Positions 53,221 through 61,462 of a stretch of 64,000 nucleotides of DNA are shown piece by piece; the first letter of the stretch is position 1; each line of letters begins with the position of its first letter. Source of the stretch: Bog-756 sp963703145. GTDB lineage: Bacteria; Actinomycetota; Acidimicrobiia; Acidimicrobiales; RAAP-2. The translations under genes and the position numbers were made by a program. Below the pieces are notes generated by a model. That model was not told where the DNA came from. It searched no databases and saw only the letters and a program-made list of their open reading frames with translations. The stretch spans positions 2,976,001 to 3,040,000 of the forward strand of contig OY969793.1 in NCBI GenBank assembly GCA_963703145.1. The letters run 5' to 3'.

Positions 53221-53789
53221 ATGATCTGATCTGGAGTTTCTCCCCATGGTTGGTGTTCCTGCTGGCCTCCCGGTTCACCACGTTCTCGGGCGCAGTAGCT
53301 CTCGGCTTTGTCGCCGCCGTGGTGGTGCTCGTCCGAGCCGCCAACGAGCACCGGGCACACATGCTCGACGTGGCAGGTCTCTGCTACTTCGCAGCGTTGG
53401 CCGTCGTATTGGCGGTCGTCCACCCTGGACACATCGAGGTGTGGTCGAGGTACGCCCAACTCGGGTCCCATCTCGTGCTCACCGTTCTCGTTCTCGGATC
53501 GATTGTCATCGGACGCCCGTTCACTGAGTCGTACGCAAAGCACTCAACACCCGAGGCACTGTGGCATACCAAGGGGTTCAGGGAAGTCAATCGTCGCATC
53601 TCGGCTGCATGGGGCCTTGCCTTTCTGGTGGGCGACGTCTCGCTCGCCCTGGCTGGCTCGTCAAGCTCCCGTCAGGCCTTGCTCCGGGTGATACTGCCGT
53701 TCGGATCTCTCTATCTCGCCTATCGCTACACGGTCGGCCAACAAGCAGAGGTCCGGAGCGAAGATCCGGGTGCGACCCAACCGTCCTGA
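53217..53789 (+). CDS. Multi-pass membrane protein in the LuxR B cassette
   Basis: 190 residues, GTG start overlapping the small gene. Five or six hydrophobic segments: 'WSFSPWLVFLLASRF', 'GAVALGFVAAVVVLVRAA', 'DVAGLCYFAALAVVLAVV', 'QLGSHLVLTVLVLGSIVIG', 'ISAAWGLAFLVGDVSLALA' and 'LRVILPFGSLYLAYRYTVG'. A cytoplasmic or outer loop holds 'RPFTESYAKHSTPEALWHTKGFREVN'. This layout is like small membrane proteins of unknown function found beside hydrolase genes. I cannot name a family. It occupies the place that the MMPL gene has in the A locus. Confidence 0.65.
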   Translation: MNDLIWSFSPWLVFLLASRFTTFSGAVALGFVAAVVVLVRAANEHRAHMLDVAGLCYFAALAVVLAVVHPGHIEVWSRYAQLGSHLVLTVLVLGSIVIGRPFTESYAKHSTPEALWHTKGFREVNRRISAAWGLAFLVGDVSLALAGSSSSRQALLRVILPFGSLYLAYRYTVGQQAEVRSEDPGATQPS

Positions 53790-53829
53790 TAACAACCAAC
53801 AGTTGAAGCAACTAGCAAGGGAGATTCTG

Positions 53830-55041
53830 ATGTTCGAGAAGTTCTTCACCGATCCCTCGTTTGATTTCGAGACGCGCACCCTCTTCGGTGCAATCCACTA
53901 CGGAGCGGGTGACGTGGGCGAGATGTTGACCGCCGTGGCGCACATCACCGATGGCGACGCCGGCAGCTGGGTCAGCGAATGGCGGAGTCTGGCTGAACGG
54001 ATCGAGTCGATCGGAGACTCGGCCAGCAAAGCGGGACACGGAGTCAGTGCTCGCGGGGCCTACCTACGGGCCGCCGTCTACTTCGCCGCCTCCTACGTCT
54101 TCGTTGACGGCACGGAGAACGCCGACGAACAGCTCAGCCAGCTGTTCGCCGCCCACCGCAGATGCTTTGACCTTCACGTCGGTCTGCTCGATCCCCCAGC
54201 GATCCCGATCTCCGTCCCTTATGAAGACGGCGAACTCCTCGGATACCTGTTCGTCCCAGCAGACGACGGCACCGCCCGTCCCACGCTCATCCTCAACAAC
54301 GGCAGCGACGGCGCCCACACCTTCCTCTGGCCGGGCCTCGGTCAGCCTGGTCTGGACCGGGGCTACAACACGGTCATTTTCGATGGTCCTGGACAGCAGA
54401 GCATGTTGTTCGATCGCGGAATCCCGTTCCGACCTGATTGGGAGCACGTCATCACCCCGCTGGTGGACTACTTGGTAGAGCGACCGGAAGTTGATGCCTC
54501 CAAGATCGCCCTCTATGGGGCCAGCCAAGCGGGCTACTGGGTGCCCAGAGCGGCCGCCTTTGAACATCGACTCGCTGCGGTGATCGCCGACCCCGGCGTG
54601 ATGGACGTGTCTACCTCGTGGAAGAGCAATATCCCGCAAGAGTTGGTCGACCTGCTCGACGCTGGGGACGAGGAGACCTTCAACGCGGCAATGGCCTTCG
54701 GCAAGGCTGACATGTCCCCAGCCGTCGCCCAGGAGTTCGCCTGGCGGGCCAAGCCCTACGGCGAACAACCTTCGGATTACGCCACGTTCAAGACAGTCGA
54801 GGCCTACCACCTCCGAGATGTCGCCAAAGAGATCCAGGCACCGGTGATGATCACCGATCCCGAGGGAGAGCAGTTCTGGCCAGGTCAGTCTCAGCAGCTA
54901 TTTGACGCACTACCCGGCCCCAAGGTGCTCGTTCCGTTCACCAAAGCCGAGGGAGCAGACATGCACTGCGAGCCAATGGGCCGGTCACTCCTGGAGCGGA
55001 GAATGTACGACTGGCTCGATGAAACCCTACGAGTTCAGTAG
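53830..55041 (+). CDS. Alpha/beta hydrolase (FrsA/DUF1100-like)
   Basis: 403 residues from the ATG at 53830 (AAGGGAG upstream). A helical N-terminal lid (~1-110, 'HYGAGDVGEMLTAVAHITDGDAGSWVSEWRSLAERIE') precedes the hydrolase core: 'ARPTLILNNGSDGAHTFLWPGLGQPGLDRGYNTVIFDGPGQ', nucleophile elbow 'IALYGASQAGYWVPRAAAF', acid region 'VMITDPEGEQFWPGQSQQLFDALPG' and histidine in 'EGADMHCEPMG'. The two-domain layout is that of the FrsA / 2,6-dihydroxypseudooxynicotine-hydrolase-like group, which cleave C-C or ester bonds. It lies 40 bp after the membrane protein and probably belongs to the cassette. Substrate unknown. The following 212 bp hold nothing I recognise. Confidence 0.85.
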   Translation: MFEKFFTDPSFDFETRTLFGAIHYGAGDVGEMLTAVAHITDGDAGSWVSEWRSLAERIESIGDSASKAGHGVSARGAYLRAAVYFAASYVFVDGTENADEQLSQLFAAHRRCFDLHVGLLDPPAIPISVPYEDGELLGYLFVPADDGTARPTLILNNGSDGAHTFLWPGLGQPGLDRGYNTVIFDGPGQQSMLFDRGIPFRPDWEHVITPLVDYLVERPEVDASKIALYGASQAGYWVPRAAAFEHRLAAVIADPGVMDVSTSWKSNIPQELVDLLDAGDEETFNAAMAFGKADMSPAVAQEFAWRAKPYGEQPSDYATFKTVEAYHLRDVAKEIQAPVMITDPEGEQFWPGQSQQLFDALPGPKVLVPFTKAEGADMHCEPMGRSLLERRMYDWLDETLRVQ

Positions 55042-55253
55042 GCCCCACAGGTCCCGACCGCCCAACCAATAGGTGCGTTCCCGACGTATGCAACTTTTGC
55101 GAGCGGTGCTGGCCAGAAGTGGATGGACCGGGCCTCGCCTCGCTGACCGAACTGCAACTCCTCTGGTCACTTACCTGCTGCCAAGCCGAAGGCGATACCA
55201 GCCATACCTTGGGGGGCGCCGCGAGCCACTAGTGAGGGGGCGCACCCTGGAAG

Positions 55254-55706
55254 CTACGAATGGCCTGCGTACGTCGATTCTTGATTGGCGTCGTTGTACA
55301 TCTCAGACACGATGAGCCAAGTGCCATCAGTCTGGCGTTGGAGAACACGCAGGGAGTGGTTGTCTCGCACTTGGATTGCGCCTCCGCCGACAAGCTTTTG
55401 ACCTTCGACCTGCAGATGGGCGTTCACGAGGAGAATCTCGGGAGTTAGCACGCGGAAACTCGTCTCAGGCGGGGCCTTCACTGTCCCTGCGTTGAAGTTG
55501 TCGTCTGCGAACAGGCCCCGGAGATACTCAACGATCTCGTCCGCACCTCGCTTGACGCTACCGAATGCATTGACCCAGTCGGCGTCGGCACTGTACACAC
55601 CTACCAGTTTGTCGGCATTGCGCTCCTGGAATCCGCTCAGCAGGGCCATGAGGGTGACGCCGATCGCGTCCTGATCGACCTGCGGAAGCGACGAGAGTTC
55701 GTCCAT
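55254..55706 (-). CDS. SgcJ/EcaC-type SnoaL-like protein
   Basis: 150 residues. 'VDQDAIGVTLMALLSGFQERNADKLVGVYSADADWVNAFGSVKRGADEIVEYLRGLF' and 'LTPEILLVNAHLQVEGQKL... RDNHSLRVLQRQTDGTWLIVSEMYND' give the NTF2-fold SgcJ/EcaC/DUF4440 pattern: an alpha-helical lid, a W/N-containing strand and a final 'R.DG.WLIV' strand pair. Such proteins act as small ketosteroid isomerase-like enzymes or binding proteins in secondary metabolism. It is on the opposite strand to the LuxR B cassette and the CocE gene. No catalytic assignment is possible. Confidence 0.8.
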   Translation of the reverse strand: MDELSSLPQVDQDAIGVTLMALLSGFQERNADKLVGVYSADADWVNAFGSVKRGADEIVEYLRGLFADDNFNAGTVKAPPETSFRVLTPEILLVNAHLQVEGQKLVGGGAIQVRDNHSLRVLQRQTDGTWLIVSEMYNDANQESTYAGHS

Positions 55707-55971
55707 GATTCAGTCTCCTTCGGGCAGTGGCTTGAGCAACCTCGGATCAATTGTGAAGGGTCTCATCGGCCGAGTGCAAACGATACCAACAGGCAGCTCA
55801 CCGCATTTCGTAACCGTTCCATCAGAGCGGCGATTAGCAATGCTCAGTCGACAGCCATACTCGGCGAGGGAGGGGTGTGATCACCGCCGCCAGCCCAGTG
55901 AGGACCCGTGGGAGCCGGATCCATACACTTGCTCGTTAGCCGACGGGATCCGGACTAGTAAGGATGGACCG

Positions 55972-57732
55972 ATGACAGACATTGCCCCCAAGGTTTCGGG
56001 CACGGAGCCAGGTCAGCGACAGCTGAACGGACCCCAAACCACCGGCAGGGAGTACCGAAATCTGTCGGTGCCCGTCGAACGGACGGTTTCCGACCTCGAT
56101 GTAGCGGTGCCGATGCGCGATGGGATCAGCCTCATGGTTGACGTCCATCGTCCGCGCGATGGAGAAAGCTATCCCGTTCTCATTGCGGCTTCGCCCTATC
56201 CCCGGCAGATCCAGGACATCGGGGCGCCTATGGGGTTCATCGAAGCTGGCGCAACCGACTTCTTCGTGCCGCGAGGATATGTCCACGTCATCGCCAACCT
56301 TCGCGGTACCGGTGGATCGGAGGGAACCTTCGGCTTCCACGACGCCCAGGAACGCCTCGACCTGTACGACCTCGTCGAATGGGCAGCGGAGCAACCCTGG
56401 TCCAACGGCAGGATTGGGATGATCGGTATCAGCTACTTCGCCATGACCCAGCTAGAGGCAGCCAGTGAGCATCCGCCTCATCTGGAAGCGATCTTCCCGA
56501 TCGCCACATCCTCAGATTTGTACGAGGGGGTCTACCACAACGGCCTGTTCAACTCGACCTTCATCACCCCCTTTCTCTCCATGGTCGGAATGACCTCGGG
56601 GCATACCAAGCTCTGGCGGGGAAAGGTCGTCGAGGCAGCCCGACGTGTGCTCAACACTCCCCGGCTGCACAAGAAGTTTGCCACCATGAACGGCGAGTCT
56701 TCGATCGGGATCATGAAGGCCGCACTCCGCCTCCACCACGACCCCTATCCCTGGGATGACCTCTGGCGGTCGGTTGCCGTCGAACACCAGGTGCGAGACG
56801 CCTGGTGGGACGAGCGGAACGTCTTGCCGCTCTTGGCGGATGTGACGATTCCCGTTTATCTGGGGTGCGACTGGGAGAACGTTCCCCTCCACCTCCCCGG
56901 GACGTTCGGAGCCCTGGAGGCGCTCAGCCACAATGACCGTGTGCGAGTGGCCATGCTCGGAGAGTTCGGATTGACATGGCCCTGGGAGAGCCTCCACGTC
57001 GAAGCCCTGGCCTGGTTCGACCACTGGTTGAAGGATCTGGACACAGGAATCCTCGACGGACCCCCCGTCCGCTACTGGCTACCGGTGGCCGACGAGTGGC
57101 GCACCTCGGATACTTGGCCCCCTCCTGGATTCCCATTGCGGGAGCTGAACCTTTCCGCCGACGGTTCCCTAAGGGAGAGTGGAGAGACCGCCGGCAGCCG
57201 GCAATACCTGACACTGGGTACGGGACTGAACCGGGCGCAGGTCAGCCCAACCGACCCGCCGGCATTCCTTACCTGGACAACCAATCCTCTGGACCAGGTA
57301 TGGGACGTCGTTGGCAATATGGAGCTGTTGCTCGATGCACAGAGCACGGCCATGGACACGGCGCTGATTCTGACCCTGCAAGATGTTGCTCCCGATGGCA
57401 CCATCGTGGACATCACGGCTGGCTTCCTTCGTGCAGCTCTTCGTGAGGTCGACGACGAGGCGAGCCGGCCCGGGGCGCCGATGCTGACGTGTAGACACCC
57501 CGAGGCAGTCCCCATCGGAGAAACAGTGTCCTACCGAATCCCTCTCGTCCCGAACGCCCGCCGCATTGAGATTGGGCACAGCCTTCGGCTCGTCCTCACC
57601 AGCGACGATCAACGTGAGGACGCTCCGGCGATGATGGGCTTCCGTCACGGAACGGTCGGCACCAACACGATCAACACGATCCTGGCGTCGTCTCGATTGC
57701 TTCTCCCCGTCTCCGATCCCGTTGACAAATGA
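55972..57732 (+). CDS. CocE/NonD family hydrolase (X-Pro dipeptidyl-peptidase-like)
   Basis: 586 residues from the ATG at 55972, with AAGGA upstream. The alpha/beta core has 'VAVPMRDGISLMVDVHRPRDGESYPVLIAASPY', the 'GYVHVIANLRGTGGSEGTF' oxyanion segment, the nucleophile elbow 'GRIGMIGISYFAMTQL' (GxSY) and the acid/histidine region 'GEFGLTWPWESLHVEALAWFDHWLK'. The C-terminal ~220 residues form the CocE-type jelly roll ('YLTLGTGLNRAQVSPTDPP... MELLLDAQSTAMDTALILTLQDVAPDG'). This is a serine hydrolase for esters or amides, perhaps cocaine-esterase-like in fold only. No signal peptide. Last intact cargo gene of the island. Confidence 0.9.
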   Translation: MTDIAPKVSGTEPGQRQLNGPQTTGREYRNLSVPVERTVSDLDVAVPMRDGISLMVDVHRPRDGESYPVLIAASPYPRQIQDIGAPMGFIEAGATDFFVPRGYVHVIANLRGTGGSEGTFGFHDAQERLDLYDLVEWAAEQPWSNGRIGMIGISYFAMTQLEAASEHPPHLEAIFPIATSSDLYEGVYHNGLFNSTFITPFLSMVGMTSGHTKLWRGKVVEAARRVLNTPRLHKKFATMNGESSIGIMKAALRLHHDPYPWDDLWRSVAVEHQVRDAWWDERNVLPLLADVTIPVYLGCDWENVPLHLPGTFGALEALSHNDRVRVAMLGEFGLTWPWESLHVEALAWFDHWLKDLDTGILDGPPVRYWLPVADEWRTSDTWPPPGFPLRELNLSADGSLRESGETAGSRQYLTLGTGLNRAQVSPTDPPAFLTWTTNPLDQVWDVVGNMELLLDAQSTAMDTALILTLQDVAPDGTIVDITAGFLRAALREVDDEASRPGAPMLTCRHPEAVPIGETVSYRIPLVPNARRIEIGHSLRLVLTSDDQREDAPAMMGFRHGTVGTNTINTILASSRLLLPVSDPVDK

Positions 57733-57915
57733 CTCCGACCGCGATCATGCAACATTGATGATCGGCTGATCGAAAGCTGAGGAAAATGGGTACACCTAGC
57801 GCCAAGAGGCGTAAGCCATCATCGCCCGCCACCGCTGGCTGCGGAGGTTCCGGGAGGATTCAGTTAACCCATGCCTCGGCGCAGGATTCCGAACTCCGAA
57901 TTTGATCCCGCTGCG

Positions 57916-58130
57916 TCAGGAGCCCGTGACGGGTGAACCGACAGGGGCCCCCAGCATTCGGCGAAGGTCGTTTGCACCTTCGCCCCCGAGAACGCCGACA
58001 AAGTCTCTTTCGACGGCGAGCGACGCCTGCTCCGCCTGAACCACTGTTTTCCTGCCGGGCTTGGTGAGTTCGATGACGTTGCGGCGACGGTCTTGCTCAG
58101 AGGGGCGGCGGGCCATCGGGCCAAAAATAG
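57916..58130 (-). pseudogene. MarR family regulator, C-terminal remnant
   Basis: 'ARRPSEQDRRRNVIELTKPGRKTVVQAEQASLAVERDF' is the winged-helix wing and following helix of a MarR protein, ending 'GGEGANDLRRMLGAPVGSPVTGS'. The recognition helix and all earlier parts are missing; the match breaks about 58120-58130, some 90 bp from the tRNA repeat. The truncation at the island edge suggests loss by rearrangement during integration or decay. Confidence 0.7.
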
Positions 58131-58136
58131 GGTCAT

Positions 58137-58164
58137 AAGTAGGGTCACCGGTGGATCCCTACTT
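58137..58164. other. Nested palindrome beside the tRNA junction
   Basis: AAGTAGGG (58137-58144) and CCCTACTT (58157-58164) flank an internal CACCGGTG palindrome at 58146-58153. It lies 54 bp inside the island's right boundary. It could be a recombination directionality or replication-related site, or a terminator for the tRNA transcript; the sequence alone does not decide. Confidence 0.45.
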
Positions 58165-58218
58165 CGGCCGCCCGCTGAATTCGGGCCCCTGACCAGGGAC
58201 AACGCCTGAATTTTCGAG

Positions 58219-58292
58219 TGCGCTCGGAGGGATTCGAACCCCCAACCTTCTGATCCGTAGTCAGATGCTCTAGTCCGTTGAGCTACGAGCGC
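58219..58292 (-). tRNA. tRNA-Arg (anticodon ACG)
   Basis: 74 nt on the minus strand, 5' end at 58292. The acceptor stem pairs GCGCTCG with CGAGCGC, the anticodon stem-loop is TCTGA-CTACGGA-TCAGA and the T-arm is GGGGG-TTCGAAT-CCCTC. The discriminator is A and CCA is not encoded. The 3' 42 nt form the island's right-hand repeat. The gene looks functional despite the insertion, because the repeat rebuilds the 3' end. Confidence 0.95.
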
Positions 58293-58453
58293 TGATGGCC
58301 CCGCCGGCGATGATCGACCACAGGTCCCACCCGTGGGTGTGGCCCGGTTCGGTCTGCGCCGAAGAGGCTGCCCACTGTATCGGACGTGCGCCGAGTCGAC
58401 GCCGGCGACCCGTTCCCGGTGGAGAGCGGCCGGACCGGTTGGCCCTCTCGCAT

Positions 58454-58475
58454 CTGACGGTCCGTCAGTTATGAT
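58454..58475 (+). promoter_or_regulatory. Leaderless promoter with CTGACGG-T-CCGTCAG operator
   Basis: A perfect 15-bp palindrome (58454-58468) of the TetR-operator type is followed 1 bp later by TATGAT (58470-58475). The ATG at 58482 is 6 bp after the -10 hexamer, so the transcript should start on or beside the ATG. No -35 match is obvious. A related site occurs before 59790. Confidence 0.72.
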
Positions 58476-58481
58476 CGGCGC

Positions 58482-59723
58482 ATGCCTCCAGACGCGCCGC
58501 TCCACGGCATCCGGGTCCTCGAGTGTTCGGCCCTCGGGCCCGCCGCCATCACCATGCCGCTGGTCGACCTCGGTGCCGAGGTGATCAAGGTCGAACCACC
58601 CTCGGGGGACTACATCCGCGAGATGACCTGGCCCATCATCGAGGGCGTCTCCCTGATGCACCTGCACATCAACCGCGGCAAGCGCAGCATCGTTCTGGAC
58701 CTGCGCACCGAGGAGGACGTAGCCGTCTTCAAGGAGCTGGCCGCCACCGCCGATGTGGTGGTCGAGGCCATGCGACCCGGTGGTCTGGCCCGACGCGGCC
58801 TGGGCTACGACGATCTCCGCCAGCTCAACCCCAAGCTCGTCTTCTGCACCATTTCGGGGTACGGCATGACCGGCCCCTACCAGAACCTCCCCGCCCACGG
58901 CATCGCCTTCGATACCTGGGCGGGCATCGTGGCCCCCCAGGTGAACGACGAGGGCTTCGCCTACCTGCCCGAGCACGCCTCGATGGGCATCCATGCCGGT
59001 CCCCTGTTCGGTGCCCTCGGGATCCTGGCCGCGGTGCTCCGGGCCAAGACCACCGGGGAGGGCTCCTTCCTCGAGGTGGCCCAGTCCGACGCTGCGGCCG
59101 CCATGGACTGGTACCGGAGCGAGACCTGGAAGGCCTACGAGCGCCCCGAGTCCGAGGTGACCGGCAACAAGGCCGACAACTACGAACGCCGCGAGCCGGG
59201 CACCGCAGGGATGGTTGAAGGGGTCCGCTACCAGGTGTACGAGGCCAAGGATGAGCGGTACGTCTTGTTCATGGCCTCCGAGCAGGCCTTCTGGAGGAAC
59301 TTCTGCGAAGCCGTGGAACGCGTGGACCTGTTCGAGCGCTGGCCCGGCTCCAAGTTCGCCGACCACGCCCGCAACAACCTCGAGCTGCGTGCCGAGCTCC
59401 GGGACATCTTCCGCACGCGGACGGCCGAGGAGTGGATCAAGTTCGGGGTGACCGCCAACTTCCCCGTGGCCCCGGTCAACTCACCCCAGACCATCGCCGA
59501 GGACCCTCAGTTCCATGACCGGTTCCAGTGGTTCCCGACCGAACAGCTGGGGGCCGAGCAGCTGCCCACCCCGCTCAAGTTCGTCGGTGAGGAACTGCCC
59601 GCCCCGACCCACGCCCCCACCGTCGGCCAGCACACCGACGAGGTCCTGGCCGACGTCCTCGGCTGGGACGCGGCCCGCATCGCCGAGTCACGCGCCCGTG
59701 GCGGTCTCGGTGGTCCGTCCTAG
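58482..59723 (+). CDS. CaiB/BaiF CoA-transferase family protein
   Basis: 413 residues. Family III CoA-transferase pattern: 'MPPDAPLHGIRVLECSALGPAAITMPLVDLGAEVIKVEPPSGDYIREM', 'NRGKRSIVLDLRTEEDVAVFKELAATADVVVEAMRPGGLARRGLGYDDLRQLNPKLVFCTISGYGMTGPYQNLPAHGIAFDTWAGI' and 'LFGALGILAAVLRAKTTGEGSFLEVAQSDAA'. It would move CoA between acyl groups in the cytosol. With the DUF35 and thiolase-like genes downstream it fits the breakdown of a branched, aromatic or steroid-like acid. The start is placed by the leaderless promoter. Confidence 0.93.
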   Translation: MPPDAPLHGIRVLECSALGPAAITMPLVDLGAEVIKVEPPSGDYIREMTWPIIEGVSLMHLHINRGKRSIVLDLRTEEDVAVFKELAATADVVVEAMRPGGLARRGLGYDDLRQLNPKLVFCTISGYGMTGPYQNLPAHGIAFDTWAGIVAPQVNDEGFAYLPEHASMGIHAGPLFGALGILAAVLRAKTTGEGSFLEVAQSDAAAAMDWYRSETWKAYERPESEVTGNKADNYERREPGTAGMVEGVRYQVYEAKDERYVLFMASEQAFWRNFCEAVERVDLFERWPGSKFADHARNNLELRAELRDIFRTRTAEEWIKFGVTANFPVAPVNSPQTIAEDPQFHDRFQWFPTEQLGAEQLPTPLKFVGEELPAPTHAPTVGQHTDEVLADVLGWDAARIAESRARGGLGGPS

Positions 59724-59765
59724 CGTCGTCACCCTCGTGGAGGCACAGCCCCAGGGCCCCTCGAT

Positions 59766-59783
59766 CTGACGGGGCGTTAGAAT
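59766..59783 (+). promoter_or_regulatory. Second CTGACGG-type operator/promoter
   Basis: CTGACGGGGCGTTAG (59766-59780), an imperfect copy of the palindrome at 58454, overlaps a TAGAAT -10 box (59778-59783). The ATG of the DUF35 gene is at 59790, again 6 bp after the -10 box. The shared layout suggests a common regulator for the CoA-transferase and DUF35/thiolase units. Confidence 0.62.
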
Positions 59784-59789
59784 CCGCCC

Positions 59790-60266
59790 ATGCCAACGGC
59801 CAAGACCCGCCTGCCCGCCGTCGAAGGATGGTTCACCCTCGACGAGGAGGCCCCCGCCCTGCTGGGCAGCCGGTGCGACACGTGTGGGAACTTCGCCTTT
59901 CCCAAGGAGACCTACTTCTGCCGCAATCCTGAGTGCCAGGGGCGGACGTTCACCGAGACAGAGCTGTCCAGGACCGGCAAGGTCTGGTCCTACACCGATG
60001 CCTGCTACCAGCCGCCCAAGCCCTACGAGGCGGCCGACCCCTACGTGCCCTTCGCCATCGCCGCGGTGGAGCTGGCCGCCGAGCAGATGGTGGTCATGGG
60101 CCAGGTCGTACCGGGGGTGGAGGTCTCGTCGCTCACCATCGGGGACGAGGTCGAGCTGGTGCTCGACACCCTCTACGAGGACGACGAGCACGAGTACCTG
60201 GTGTGGAAGTGGCGCCCCCGGGGCGGTTCCGGTGCCACAGGGGATGGGGGTGGCCACGGTGCCTGA
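59790..60266 (+). CDS. Zn-ribbon/OB-fold DUF35 protein, thiolase partner
   Basis: 158 residues. An N-terminal Zn ribbon has four cysteines ('RCDTCGNFAFPKETYFCRNPEC') and is followed by an OB-fold ('ELSRTGKVWSYTDACYQPPKPYEAADPYVPFAIAAVELAAEQMVVMGQVV... IGDEVELVLDTL'). DUF35 proteins bind acyl-CoA and form complexes with thiolase-like lipid-transfer proteins or hydratases, as in steroid side-chain degradation. The next gene encodes such a thiolase-like protein and overlaps this one by 23 bp, a strong sign of a working pair. Confidence 0.88.
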   Translation: MPTAKTRLPAVEGWFTLDEEAPALLGSRCDTCGNFAFPKETYFCRNPECQGRTFTETELSRTGKVWSYTDACYQPPKPYEAADPYVPFAIAAVELAAEQMVVMGQVVPGVEVSSLTIGDEVELVLDTLYEDDEHEYLVWKWRPRGGSGATGDGGGHGA

Positions 60267-61458
60267 CGACAAGCGGATCGCCGTCCTCGGTGCCGGCATG
60301 CACCCGTGGGGGAAGTGGGGCCGCAACTTCGTGGAGTACGGGCTGGCTGCCGCCGGCGATGCACTGGCCGAGGCCGGTGTGGCCTGGACCGACGTCCAGT
60401 ACGTGGCCGGGGCCGACACCATCCGCAACGGCTATCCCGGGTTCATCGCCGGGGCGACCTTCGCCCAGGCCCTCGGCTGGACCGGCGCCCGCGTGTCGTC
60501 GGCCTATGCCGCGTGCGCCTCGGGGGCCCAGGCCATCAACAACGCCCGGGCCCAGATCCTGGCCGGACTGTGCGATGTGGCCCTCGTGGTGGGAGCCGAC
60601 ACGACGCCCAAAGGCTTCTTCGCCCCGGTCGGCGGTGACCGCAAGGACGATCCGGACTGGCTGCGCTTCCATCTGATGGGTGCCACCAATCCGACCTACT
60701 TCGCCCTCTATGCCCGCCGCCGCATGGAGCTGTTCGGCGCCACCGAGTCCGACTTCGCCGCCGTCAAGGTCAAGAACGCGCGCCACGGCCTGGCCAATCC
60801 CAACGCCCGCTACCGCAAGGAGGTGACTGTCGATGAGGTGCTGGCCTCACCGATGGTGGCCGACCCGCTGCGCCTGCTGGAGATCTGTGCCACCTCTGAC
60901 GGAGGCGCGGCGCTGGTGTTGACCAGCATGGACTTCGCCCGGCGTCACACCGGTCGCTCCGACCTGGTCACCATCGACGCGGTGTCCACGGTGACCCCCC
61001 GGTTCCCCCAGACCGTCATCGAGATGCCCAACTTCTCGACCGACTCGGCAGCCACCTCGGCCACAGTGGGGCCGACCTTCAAGCAGTCGGTGGCACTGGC
61101 CGCCTACGAGGAGGCGGGCATCGCCCCCGAGGACGTGGACGTGGCCGAGGTCTACGACCTGTCCTCGGCCCTGGAACTCGACTGGTACGAGGACATCGGG
61201 CTGTGCAAGGAAGGGGAGGCCGAGCGCCTCCTGCGCGACGGCGACACCACCATCGGCGGTCGGGTCCCGGTCAATCCGAGCGGTGGTCTGTCCTGCTTCG
61301 GTGAGGCCATCCCGGCCCAGGCCATCGCCCAGGTGTGCGAGCTGGTCTGGCAGCTCCGGGGTGACGCCACGGGTCGACAGGTGGAGGGCGCCCGGGTGGG
61401 CGTGACCGCCAACCAGGGGCTGTTCGGCCACGGGTCGTCGGTCATCGTCTCGAAGTAG
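60244..61458 (+). CDS. Thiolase-like lipid-transfer protein
   Basis: 404 residues from the ATG at 60244; a GTG at 60259 is possible. 'RVSSAYAACASGAQAINNARAQILAGLCDVALVVGAD' holds the nucleophilic-cysteine site of the thiolase fold. 'EDVDVAEVYDLSSALELDWYEDIGLCKEGE' and 'VPVNPSGGLSCFGEAIPAQAIAQVCELVWQLRGDATGRQVEGARVGVTANQGLFGHGSS' match SCP2/lipid-transfer thiolases, where a Cys replaces the usual His context. It may act as a retro-aldolase or thiolase on a CoA-bound substrate together with the DUF35 protein encoded just before. Confidence 0.88.
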   Translation: MGVATVPDDKRIAVLGAGMHPWGKWGRNFVEYGLAAAGDALAEAGVAWTDVQYVAGADTIRNGYPGFIAGATFAQALGWTGARVSSAYAACASGAQAINNARAQILAGLCDVALVVGADTTPKGFFAPVGGDRKDDPDWLRFHLMGATNPTYFALYARRRMELFGATESDFAAVKVKNARHGLANPNARYRKEVTVDEVLASPMVADPLRLLEICATSDGGAALVLTSMDFARRHTGRSDLVTIDAVSTVTPRFPQTVIEMPNFSTDSAATSATVGPTFKQSVALAAYEEAGIAPEDVDVAEVYDLSSALELDWYEDIGLCKEGEAERLLRDGDTTIGGRVPVNPSGGLSCFGEAIPAQAIAQVCELVWQLRGDATGRQVEGARVGVTANQGLFGHGSSVIVSK

Positions 61459-61462
61459 TTCG

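Larger units (their letters stand above)
48098..58260. mobile_element. tRNA-Arg-integrated genomic island (10.2 kb), no integrase seen
   Basis: Bounded by 43-bp identical direct repeats (48098-48140 and 58218-58260) that correspond to the 3' part of tRNA-Arg. The complete tRNA lies at the right end, so the element would have entered at the tRNA 3' end and rebuilt it, leaving the displaced copy on the left. Cargo: AbiE-like pair, LuxR/LAL regulator, small-protein cassette, hydrolases, SnoaL-like protein and a MarR remnant. No integrase, excisionase or replication gene is recognisable, so the element is either decayed or moved in trans. Confidence 0.75.

Noticed and set aside
55073..55315. 80-residue plus-strand frame between the hydrolase and SnoaL genes
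   Set aside because: No ribosome site, no family character, and it overlaps the SnoaL-like gene's end on the other strand.
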